NCBI GenBank assembly: GCA_024803745.1
Contig: JANJXV010000013.1
Span: forward strand, 28,624,001 to 28,688,000
Direction of reading: 5' to 3'
Length of the DNA: 64,000 nt
From: Megascapheus bottae
Lineage: Eukaryota; Chordata; Mammalia; Rodentia; Geomyidae
Shown here: piece by piece, positions 54,206-64,000 of the stretch
Position numbering within the stretch: position 1 is the stretch's first letter
Layout of the letters: every line of letters begins with the position of its first letter
Program-made: the position numbers and the translations under genes
The notes under the pieces: generated by a model
Told to the model about the DNA's origin: nothing
Databases searched by the model: none
What the model saw: the letters and a program-made list of their open reading frames with translations, nothing else

Positions 54206-54737
54206 ATACAGTGAAGATTAAATATACAAAAATAAAAGATACTTAAATAACTTGATCTCTCTTCTTGTCAGGATATTGTTTGTGCCTGCATTTAGTTTGG
54301 AACTTATTCCATTATGTCGCCTGTTTCTTCAAACATATCCTAGAAATACTCAACCACATCTCTTAAGACTATATTTTACAGGAGGTAGTTTGAAGGACAT
54401 CTCAGTTTTCATACTCTCATGAGCCAATTTCATAATTGAGCATATACATATATATATATACATCATACTATATATAATCTTATTCACTTTTTCTACATAA
54501 TCTGGTCCTCATCTTTATCAAAACAATGTAACTTTGAAATATACTACTGGGATTTTTCAAAGGCAACATTTTGTGAAATAAATGGGGTTAATTAAGAAGT
54601 TAAAATTAACAATTTGTATAATTAATCAATTTGCATACAGTAAATCTCAATTTACTCCAGTAAATATTTGCTCTTCTTTGAGAAAATAAATAAACTTAGT
54701 ATAGGCAAAATGGGGCTAAACCTATTTTTCTTAAAGT
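54206..54737. other. unique AT-rich noncoding DNA
   Basis: Includes an AT/CATATA dinucleotide-rich run near 54441-54475. Nothing else recognised. Confidence 0.45.
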
Positions 54738-54825
54738 AATTTTGTAAGGATTAAATAAGCCCATTTTAGCAAACTTCATGACACAAAGTAATCATTCAAT
54801 GAATGTGGGTAACTATTATTAAGGG
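54738..54825 (+). mobile_element. MIR 3' end
   Basis: TTGTAAGGATTAAATAAGCC, GACACAAAGTAATCATTCAA and TGAATGTGGGTAACTATTATTA match the MIR 3' end (aggattaaatgag ... gcacatagtaagcgctcaataaatgt ... tattatta). Confidence 0.7.
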
Positions 54826-57183
54826 TACTGTGAATAGAAGACAGGAAATAAAAGTAGACAGAGTATAGGTAGATAGAAGATAGATAACAGAAGAGAAAAA
54901 GTTTCATTAGAATGAATCCCTGAATGCGGATCTCATTCACTTACTTGATGCCAGTGCTTTCCATGAGATAGAAGTTACTTGATGCCAGTGCTTTCCATGA
55001 GATAGACACATTGTATTTTTACTCAGAATGAAGATGTGAAATAGATATTGTTGCTGTTCCTATTATAAAATCAAAGAAACAGGTGCATAACAAAGAGCCA
55101 CAGTAGGGTATAAAGAGTATGCCCTTGAACACTAAATTACAATGCCTCTCAAGGTCTGTTGAATATATCTACACACGAGGAATAAACAAACATTTCGTAT
55201 GTATTCATTTTTTTGCTTGCAATTTAAAGCCAATCTTCTATTCTAGAAAGTAGAATAAAGAAACTGACATTGTAGTCAAATTCTCAAAGGTTATAAGATA
55301 TTTACCAAACAGTCATATCCCATCATAGAGATTCTTCAGCACAGACTCCTCTGAGAACCAAGGAAATTTATGAATGCTGTCATAAGAAAGTTCTTTTGTA
55401 CTTCAAGAACTGAACAATTACTTTGCATGAAATTACATTGTCTCAGCTTAAAAACTCTATAATAATTTTAGTCCTTTCTCAGAATTCACTAGATACAAAT
55501 ATTAGTAAAGTCTATTACTAATAATCAAATGAGATGTGAGATACAAGATAGTTTGTTTAAGTTTATGTAGATCATCAAAAGCAATTTTGCAGCTACATTC
55601 AGATTTGTCATATTTCAAATGCAGTTCTTAGTTGCCTAGTTCCTTAAACTTTAGCACTTGGAATCTAATTGTTTTTTTACTTAAAATTCAAAGAACAATC
55701 ATAAGGAAAAAAAGACCTGCCACTTCCATTTGTCCTGTGGCAATTATAATTTGAACTTTCAAACCTGGAATATAGAAATAAATTGACTAAAAGTTCTGTC
55801 TGCTAGAAAGTTCTGACTAGAAAATAATGCCTCATTAGTTGAAACAAAAAGCCATTTCCATTACCTGCCTTATTTGTTTGTATCAAGTAGGTACTGGTGT
55901 TGAATCTTGATACAGTAATAGGGTGACAGGTTCTATAATAATGTCTTTGCATTTGAGTTTGATCAAAACTATGAACGGACATTATATGCAAAATTGTACA
56001 TAAATGACATGAAAATTGTAGTGGCACAAGAACCCCCCCCCCAAAAATAATGAATTCATTCATACGAAGATGGGAATGACTTTTGGCTTGTGTGATAGGG
56101 TCAGGTCAAAGGGTACTGTGAAGACTGAAGTTTGACAAAGTGTTTTGGTAGTATTAACACTTCTGTGGTTGCTTGAAAAAGATCTAATTGAAATTGGAAT
56201 GTCAAAGATTAAAAAAACATGCCATTCTTTATTTCCTCTCCATTAGTGGGAAAGGTCTGAAGAATATAAATCATAAAATAACACAGTTTGCAACATGCAA
56301 CTTATATATAACAAGGATTGAAACTTGCAGAAAAATAACTGAAATCCACAAAGTAGTAAGCTGGGTCCCACCTAACAGGATACTGTGGGAATTGTGAGGA
56401 CTCACTGAGCCAGGTTCCATTTATATTGTGCGTAAGGGGTGAATTAAAATAATAAGTTCATTCATATATTGACCTCATATGACATTTCTTCCAGTACAAT
56501 TTACTCATCAAAGAGTTTTGCCTTTTCTGTTAAACATCAACAGGTTGTAAATATAAGGGTTAGTTTTTAACCTCCCCATTTTGTTTCAATGAACTCAATT
56601 CCATCCTTCTGCCAGTAACATACTGTCTTGTACATTTTCAAACCCCCATTGGACTCCTGCCCCATCTCTGGAGACTGACACAGACTTGCCTTTCTTCTCA
56701 GATGCCCTGATCCTCACTTCAACTTTACCAGCTACGACCTGCCTACTTTTGCTCCTAAAAGCACACACAGCCTTGGATTTCAGCTGATGAAGATCTACAC
56801 ATCTGAAGCCCAAACCAAATCAGCAACCTAAGTTGCGAAAAGTTTTCGCATTACAAAATAAATAGCACAAATTTGCAAGACTTACATATGTCACCATAGA
56901 AACGTGAAAATTGTGGAAAAGACAAGTAATGGGCCATCTTCAATGGATCGTATTAACTAACTACTGAGCCAAAGAAATGGAAATGGATGAGTTTTGAAAT
57001 ATAGATTCAAATGAACACTTCTAAGAAGACGGAAAGAGAAAAAAAACAAAGGAAATGTAATTTTATTCTGTCTTACCAGAAATTATTTACCATTTATACA
57101 TGCATTGCATTGTTGAGGAAATTCTCTGTTACAGAAAACAATGAAACCAAACTTGGAAAGAAGTAGAATTGTCTTAAATCATT
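54826..57183. other. unique noncoding DNA
   Basis: Holds the 32-bp duplication (54941-55006). Open frames of 69-86 codons show no known motif. Confidence 0.45.
54941..55006. repeat. perfect 32-bp duplication
   Basis: A 32-bp unit beginning TTACTTGATGCCAGTGC and ending CATGAGATAGA occurs at 54941-54972 and, without a mismatch, at 54975-55006, separated by AG. Identity implies a recent event or assembly artefact. Confidence 0.95.
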
Positions 57184-57409
57184 TCCTAAGAGCTCATGGC
57201 TGTAATTCATGTTACTCAACAGGTTATAATCTAAAGATCAAAATTTGAATCCAGTCTGTGCAAGAAAGTCTGTGAATCTCTTATCTCTAAACAACTAGCA
57301 AAAACCTGGAAGTGAAGGTATGGCTCAAGTAATAGAGTGGTGACTCTGAGCAAAACATTAAAAGATAGTGCATTAAACTCTGAGCTCAATTTCTAGGATT
57401 ATCACAAAA
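57184..57409 (+). mobile_element. B1-Geo SINE, old
   Basis: AGCTCATGGCTGTAATTCAT, TCTTATCTCTAAACAACTAG (linker), GGTATGGCTCAAGTAATAGA and CTCTGAGCTCAATTTCTAGG (Geo). Many substitutions. Confidence 0.8.
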
Positions 57410-58039
57410 AATGAAAATTAATTTCCTACATTATACTATTATCAGTTCAAAAACAATAAAACAAATTATGACTTTTTAGAGAGCAGTCTTTCATTGATGT
57501 GTTTTTAGACTATTTTTCTGAATCCACTGAATTGCACTCAGATCTTACAAAGTCCCTGAGCAGGGCTAAAAGACAGGAAAGAAGTTGAAAAAATAGATAT
57601 TAGAAGAAAGCTCAAGTCATAAATATGCCAACTGCTTAGAAGTAGCATTAATTGCAGACTCTTGTGGATGACAGAAATTTAAAATACCTGTCTACAACTC
57701 GAGTTTTATACCTCCATTCACTCTCTTATTAAAATATTTCTCTACGTAATTTGGCAAGATAGAACTTCAATGCCTTATTCTGAAAGCTTTTAGTCCTGAA
57801 ACAGCACAACTTTCCCACTTATTGATTTCTGCTTGCAGATTTCAATTTCACATGCTATTTTGTGGAAATAATTAAACTGAGATTGTCGTACATTTTTATA
57901 ATGTACTGTAAATAGCAATCATAGATTTGTATTATATTGTGCTTAGATCTATTCACTCTGTTGAATTAATTATTTACTACATTTGAGCAAGGTCGAACTT
58001 TAAGTGGAAAATGCAGCCTAGGCATTCAACTTCTTGAGA
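57410..58039. other. unique noncoding DNA
   Basis: Nothing recognised. Confidence 0.45.
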
Positions 58040-58480
58040 GGCTTTCATCGTAGTGGGACAGAAATAATGGCCCCATTTTGTCAGGGGAATGGATATACCT
58101 GGAAAATTATGTTAAGTGTAATACATCAGGCTCTGAGGGACACCGAATACATGATTTCTCTCTGACCCAGAAGTTATATATAACATGTCATAAATTGACA
58201 TGTTAATATAGAGTGTCATATGCACACAAACACAAACATGTGAGGAAAAGTTGGGAAAATTCAGGGGAGAATTTCAATGATGGATGTTCTTTAAACAACT
58301 AACTTACAGTTCAACAATATGAAGAGCATCCAAGGTAAGGTTGAGGGGGTAAAGCAGATGAACAGAAGAGAGAAGGAAGGGTGGAAAATGCAGTCATAAT
58401 ATTCAACGTACAAAGATGAAAATTGAGCTAGGTAAATTGAGGGTTGGGGGGGATTAGAAAAGACGAGGGAGGACGGTGAA
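58040..58480 (+). mobile_element. old L1 ORF2 end and 3' UTR
   Basis: Translation near 58085-58165 gives NGYTWKIMLSVIHQALRDTE, which fits the very end of L1 ORF2 (compare RKWKDVEKSILSEVSQTQKK at 43.4 kb). It is followed by a 3' UTR-like region with a G-rich tract (GAGGGTTGGGGGGGATTAG at 58439-58457). Highly diverged, ancient copy. Confidence 0.6.
58181..58205. repeat. perfect 10-bp-stem hairpin
   Basis: TAACATGTCA, loop TAAAT, TGACATGTTA. Lies in the old L1 3' region. Confidence 0.9.
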
Positions 58481-58489
58481 AAAAGGTGA

Positions 58490-61400
58490 CACTGATATCG
58501 ACTCCTTGTCTTCACAAAATAACACATAACATTGAAGCCCCTTTGTGCAACTACTCCAGGACAATAGTTCACCAAAGAAATGATGTCATTGTGATAGAAA
58601 AACAGCTTTATCCCCGCACACCATGTTGCTTTTACATACCCCAGATCATGAGACTTTTCATCTGGATAAAGGAGAGACAATCTCATTTGTTATGTGTCTC
58701 AAAAATAAAAGTGATGTTTAATACAAAACTCAACCCTAGGAGCTCAACAAATGTTAAACTGCAAAACTATAAAGCTGACAAGAATTTAGGGTCTTCTGAC
58801 ACTTGGTCCTGGTGTAGATATATGCTAGGAGATAGAGTTTGGTTAAGTTTTCTCAGAAGATGGCTCAAAACCCTACTCTTGATTTCATACTAACAGAATC
58901 AACATTTGTGCTCTATGGCTTTTTCTGTTATGAAACCAAAAGGAAAATCTGTTTGTAAATCTGCTTCTGTTGGATATAAAAAGATTTATCTTTGGCCCTG
59001 TTGTTGTCTTCCAGGCACTGTCTAAACTTTTCCTAAATTCTGTGAAGTGCTTGAAGCTATGCCACTTGCAAGCAACCCTGTCCCTCAACCCAGGAGCAAA
59101 GGACTCTGAAAAGTTCAACTCCTGTCCAACTCAGGGGCAGTCCAAGACCTTCTGTACCAAGAAAATAGGCAAAATGACAGCCAAGAGATATATAAAATTA
59201 GAAAACAAAGGAGGAGTAGGTTCCACAAAAGGTCAGCCTTCTGCACATTCTGTGAGAGAAAATGATTTTCCTGTGCCTGGAGACATGAGTAAGCTTTTAT
59301 TTATTTATTTTTTAATAGCTAAACCATGCACAGAAGGCCCTATAGCTGAAAAATGAAGAACAGTAAAATTTTCTTCTTTCGAAGGTGTGACTATAAATTT
59401 TTTTAAATGAGTCCAATTCTACTGTTTAGTCTATGAAACAAGAAACTGGCTTTTCCTTTGTTTCTTTTTCTCTTTTCCTCCCTCAAGGAACCACATAGAT
59501 GATTTAAGCAGGCTGAGATTACAACATACCTAAAATAATAAAGCAATGAGAAGGGGAGAAAAAAATCTGATGGAGGTGTAAACTCCCTCCAGGCAGAGTG
59601 GCTGTGGTATATTTCATCCTCTCATTCTAAATCAATGCTAAGCAAAGCACAGAAATGTTTACCTTTGTCTGATCCCTAATTCCCTAAATTTATGTGGAAT
59701 CATGCACAGATGCGCTGGAAACCAGCCTGGAGAAGCCTGGCATTTTAATTGATCCCAGAGCTTTTTGCCTCACGGTTCCTGCTGTGATGAAGTATGCTAC
59801 TTAGTCCAAAGATTCTGCTCCTGGTTGTCTAGCCACCAGCAACTGCCCAGTCGAGGTGTCTGTACACAGCAAAGGAAGTAACCAATCAATTTTCTAATTT
59901 CCGTTTGTAAACAGGGGGGAATCGGGGTGGGTTTGAAATCTCATTAGTCAATCATTAGTGTAAGGATTGGCCCCAAAAGTAAAGTACTTGTCTACCAAGC
60001 GCTAGGCACTCAGTTCAAAACTTTATAATACAAAAATAAAATTAAAATTTGAATACATTCAGCAATTGTCTACAAACCCAAAGAAGGAACTTACCTACAA
60101 ACGGAGCATGGTAACACTGTAACGTTGAATGTCTGGAGCCTACAAGACTGCAAAGGGAAATCACTCTGTGTTCGAATCATCTGGAATAAATTGTTCCACC
60201 ATGGCAGCAGGTACTTGCCAACACCCCATGCGAGAGAAGTTCCACAGTATGAAGATAGTCTACGTGTCTCCAAAGGAATCATTCTGCCTACAGCCTTCAT
60301 TCCAGTACTTGTCATTAAAAGTCCTTTCTGTTTTTCTGTTGCCCAGTATACATTTTCCTTAGCTTGTAAGCCAGTGGCTTGCGATTAAGGTTATCACACA
60401 GGCAAGAAATAGAAGTGAAATACGTAGTCCTGATGTTTTTGTTATAATGATTGTGATCTGAATAATTCTCAACTCACCCATCAGCATGGCTCTATAGCCA
60501 TAAAAATAGACCTTTCTGCTGCTGGAACAACCACGTTGCATTCTTACACTTTGGCCTTCTGTTTCTAGATTTCATATTCACTATCATCTCCTGCTAATTT
60601 ATTTCCATCTAGAGATAGGTAATGTAATTATTAATTGGTAAATTTTCCATTTACTCTAGTATATTAAGCTTAAATTCAATTATGTTACAATTAGTTACTT
60701 ATAAATAGGATAAGTTTATGTATAAAGACTGTTACCCGTATTTGCTGACTCCATTTTCATATTCCTCACTCACTCTGCAACCCATTGATCTGCTCATGAT
60801 GTGCCAACTTCCCTTTAGCAACATTCCCATTTAGCAAGAAAGCCATAATTGCCCTCCGTGACTATGCTGTTATGAAGTAATTTGTCAAGTATATTACATC
60901 ATACCACCCCCTTTCAAGCAATCTCTTCTCAGTCTCCTTGTTTCTTTCTCTACAAAAATCTATAAATGTTGGAACTCATCACGCCCATCTGGGACTTTCT
61001 CCTTTAAAGGTTCTGCACGATAAACCCAGGTCATCTCAAAACCACCCTACCAAAGTATTCATAATATATTGATGTCTTATCATTTCTCCACTCCAGTCTG
61101 GGACCCAGTGTGTCAGGTACATAAAGAATACTACATACTTGAATGTTTTTAATAAGTAGCAAACTACATGTGAAGAAATTTTGTGTGTTCCTATTTTGTC
61201 TTTCCCTACCTTAGTATTATGAGTTACTTATTCAGGTGTTTAAGTCAGAAGTTACAAATGTTTTTTTCTCACTCCCATCGATTATTAAGTCTGATTTGGC
61301 TTATTTTTCACTGTATCTAAAGATCCATCTATAGATTTATCTCCACACTCATTGCCACGACCCCAGAACAATTGCCATGGTTTCATCAGAATTACTAAGA

Positions 61401-61589
61401 TGATATATTCTGTCTTTAAATCTTGTTCTCCTTAATATACTATCTACAGAAACAATCTGATGGTTTCCAAAGAACTGAGGGGGATGACATTTGTTCCTGA
61501 ATGACCATCTTCAAAATATCACAGCAAAGTCCAAAATACTAAACTAGCATACCCAGTTCTTACTTTTTCTCCCATTACTTTTTCTGCTG
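58490..61589. other. unique noncoding DNA
   Basis: Two plus-strand frames of 135 (58486-58893) and 128 codons (58970-59356) are the longest outside L1 and the GC block, but neither shows a domain, signal peptide or splice context that I can support. One weak ID-like trace (59968-60035). No other repeats recognised. Confidence 0.4.
59968..60035 (+). mobile_element. very old ID-like monomer
   Basis: TGGCCCCAAAAGTAAAGTAC, TTGTCTACCAAGCGCTAGGC and ACTCAGTTCAAAACT roughly fit the A box, anticodon-side and B box order of a tRNA-derived SINE. Weak. Confidence 0.4.
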
Positions 61590-62443
61590 TGTGAACTCCA
61601 TCTTTGCCACCTCAAGGACCCAGAGAGTTTCCTGACTCAGCTGAGCCAAAGTCACCATTGTGCAGCAGGCCCAGCCAAGCAGACAGACCACCCATTGAGA
61701 GCTCTACACTTGCTAGTGGTGCACACCAGCCAACTAGATGCCCATGCATACGGCGAGGTATCAGGAAGCCAGAGAATACCAACTCCAACTTCGTGAATAA
61801 CCCATTAGAGGGTAGCCAGATTTCTAGGACCAGATTCACAGGACCAGAGTACACACAAAAGTGGAGGGACCATCGATGGAAGGAAGCAGAGTTTCAGATT
61901 CTCCCCATACTGGAAAATCAAACTTCATAGCTACACTCCTGGGTGAGTAAACTACAAGTCCCAGCCCCTTTGATTGTCCAGCCATCAGGACTGAGATCAG
62001 AACTCAGTTTAGCACAGGGCTGCATACCCTGCCCGCTGACCTGCCCCCAGGCCAGGGAGATATCCACTTGCATCAGGAAGCCATGCTATCCTCACAAGGA
62101 AAGGAGACACAAGCCTCCCAAATAAACTGAAGAATTCAATTGTTAAATAATTTTTTAAACATTTTTGATCTTCCTGTTCTAGATTTTTTCTGCTCTTTAT
62201 TTTTTTGTTCTTGTTTTTCCTGGCTTTATCCTTTTTTTTAAACCACTTTCCACTTCCTCTCTTCTTGCCTTTGCTACTTCATTATGGCTCTCTTCATCTC
62301 TTACAAACATATCCTTTCTTATTGTGTGCATGTCTAACTATTCTTTTCATTCCCTGGGCCCATATATCTCAATCTCAACACCTCTTAATTTTAATATTAC
62401 TTCATATCGGCATACCTTTCTAAAGGCATTTTTATGATTGATT

Positions 62444-62474
<31 letters not shown>

Positions 62475-63278
62475 TGCTTTATATAATTTGTTGTTTTATT
62501 ACCCATTTTTTTCTTTTATTGAATTTCAGGCCTCAGCTTTACTCAGCTCATTTTTCCTCCATACATCTCTCTTTCCTTAGTTTCTCCCTTTACCCTTTGT
62601 TATACACATATATTTCTAGTCCGTTTCCCCTTACAGGAATTCTTTAGTTAGTTGATCTACAATTGTTTGCTGTTGACCCAGACTTTACCTGTACTTGTGG
62701 AGGTATCCCTTCTATCTTGATGGATTTAATCACATAGGAATCAGGTTGGTTTTTGCCTTAAAACTGTTTACAATGGTGGTATTTGTTCTTTTTCTAAATC
62801 TACAAAAGGAGGGGGCTAGTGAAAATACCTAAAATTGAGACCCTATGAAGTTTTGGTGACTATACACTTCTGGGTTAACTCCTATCTTAAAATTATTATT
62901 TTGCATAGTATTAGCCTTACTTTCCCTCCTAAATGGGCAGATAAAGCCATACAGGCTCAAGAAAAATAGCAAGTCAAAGAATCACATTTCCTACTCATAC
63001 TAAACAATCAGCAGAGCAAACAAAGAGAAATCTAGAGGAGAGCCCTCAAGATGCCTTACAGATGCTACTGGAAAACATATAAATAAAAAGATGAAAGCCA
63101 TAAATAAGTTTTTACATGAGGATAATGAAACACTAAGAGTAAAGGGTAGCTAGTAAGCTAAAGAGAGCATTTAAAACCAAATTACACAGCCAAGGTAGAC
63201 CATGGAAGAAATAAAACAAGACATAGAATAAAAAAAATGAGCATCGAGAAGGAAGATTAAAAAACATAGGAGCAAATA
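61590..63278 (+). mobile_element. second L1: 5' UTR and ORF1 start
   Basis: A GC-richer 5' UTR (61590-62110, CCAGCCAAGCAGACAGACCA), a T/C-rich part (62160-62650) and the run into ORF1, TAGTATTAGCCTTACTTTCC, CTCCTAAATGGGCAGATAAA, parallel 40880-40920 of the first L1. ORF1 would start at 62933 but hits a stop at codon 4; worn ORF1-like text (SRKIASQRITFPTHTKQSAE) follows. The GC-rich part differs from that of the first L1, so the two belong to different 5' UTR lineages. Interrupted at 63278 by a younger L1 end. Continuation beyond 63729 is not recognised. Confidence 0.8.
62443..62475. repeat. (CT)n(AT)n microsatellite in L1 5' UTR
   Basis: CT run switches to AT at ~62459. Confidence 0.9.
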
Positions 63279-63715
63279 CAAACCGTTAGCCTAATTTTGA
63301 TTAAGTTCTAAATACTAAGTCCCAGAGGATGTAATTAGAGATTCCCTCCTTGAACAATTGTTAAACTTGTCATTTAAAATATGATGTAAACTTAAGCCAT
63401 ATAATTAATGATTATTGTTCTTAAGGTACTATGTTATCTCTCATCACTTCTACTGTCCCTTGGTTATCTCATATTGTTACACTATCTCACTTTGTTACCT
63501 GATACATCAGATGTATTTGTATTTGGTTATCTGAAATTGGATAGGGAACAGGGGAAAACAAGATGAGGGGTAGGGGAGGTGGGAAGGGAAATGGGGACCA
63601 AGACAGGTGAAAGGGTATCAATGTATGGGAATTAATGCACCATTTATCTGGCAAATATCATGTAACCCTTCTATTAATTACAATAAAAATATATGAAAAA
63701 CAAAAAACAAAAAAA
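63279..63715 (+). mobile_element. nested L1 3' end with 13-bp target-site duplication
   Basis: ATAGGAGCAAATA at 63266-63278 and 63716-63728 brackets the insertion. The right two thirds (63400-63715) are the usual L1 3' end: TGTCCCTTGGTTATCTCATA, GAGGGGTAGGGGAGGTGGGA, GGGTATCAATGTATGGGAAT, CAATAAAAATATATG and an A-rich tail. The left third (63286-63400) does not match the 3' UTR of the 39-44 kb L1 but the repeat at 33220-33341. Either another L1 subfamily or a chimera. Confidence 0.9.
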
Positions 63716-63728
63716 ATAGGAGCAAATA

Positions 63729-64000
63729 TTGACAGCAGAATATGAGGGATGGGAAGATTATAGGCTGAGGCTATCCTTGACTGAAACTGAAAAGTTCTAC
63801 CTGCAAACTAAAAGAAAAGGGGCTAGGAGATTGAAATTAGACGAAGGGCAATTGACATTGCCACAAAAAAGAAAGTATCTGTAAATTACGTGATTGCCAA
63901 TGCTAGAAATCTACTTTCTTGCATTGTAATGTTTATATACAACACACACAAAACACAAAAAGGTTTTCCCTCACACTGGCAGACACAGATATTGAAAACA
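63729..64000. other. unclassified DNA
   Basis: May be the continuing, degraded ORF1 of the second L1, but no ORF1 motif is visible. The window ends here. Confidence 0.3.

Noticed and set aside
58486..58893. 135-codon plus-strand frame and the 128-codon frame at 58970-59356
   Set aside because: No recognised domain, no supported exon boundaries; lengths are possible by chance in a 64-kb window.

Overview
This window looks like nuclear DNA of a mammal, most likely a geomyoid rodent (kangaroo rat, pocket mouse or pocket gopher group). The main clue is a SINE repeated throughout. Its left half is ID-like (tRNA-Ala type), with an A box in TGGCCTAGTGG and a B box in GGTTCGATTCC. Its right half is a second monomer, and the whole matches the description of IDL-Geo, a SINE I recall as restricted to Geomyoidea. 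The species call rests on memory of that family, not on a search. Ancient mammalian repeats (MIR, L2, MLT1/MLT2 LTRs) and rodent-type B1-like units agree with it. I found no host protein-coding gene, tRNA gene, rRNA gene or CRISPR array. The window is best read as gene-desert or deep-intron DNA.

Layout. 1-10.7 kb: AT-rich single-copy DNA with several (GT)n tracts, three L1 3' ends (one a 131-bp stub with a perfect 16-bp target-site duplication) and several SINEs. 11.1-12.3 kb: the only GC-richer, repeat-free block, with an RFX X-box-like site; a candidate regulatory or noncoding-exon region. 12.5-20 kb: MIR, B1-type and SINE fragments, an unusual insertion with target-site duplications (15.6 kb) and an MLT2-like LTR. 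20.3-24.1 kb: a SINE-free tract with a paired octamer motif. 24-33.9 kb: many IDL-Geo and B1-Geo copies, an MLT1-like LTR, an L2 broken by a SINE, and L1 fragments. 34-39 kb: mostly unique DNA plus an antisense L1 5' fragment. 39.05-43.89 kb: the largest element, an L1 with 5' UTR, ORF1 start, C-terminal two thirds of ORF2 and 3' UTR, but with an internal deletion. 44-52 kb: unique DNA and two SINE clusters. 52.1-53.9 kb: an L1 with 5' inversion (twin priming). 54-61.5 kb: mostly unique DNA with old repeats. 61.6-64 kb: the 5' part of a second L1, into which a short L1 3' end has inserted with a 13-bp target-site duplication.

Functionally the window is a record of L1 activity: L1 reverse transcriptase moved itself, and by its known role in trans very probably the IDL-Geo and B1-Geo SINEs, leaving A tails and duplicated target sites. 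The most interesting structural point is that two SINE types with different heads (ID-like and B1-like) share the same right monomer, and that this monomer itself carries tRNA-like A- and B-box motifs. I found no evidence of an exotic new system. The best leads are the modular SINE architecture, several unusual L1 rearrangements, perfect hairpins, and two candidate regulatory blocks. Boundaries of old repeats are approximate (tens of bases).
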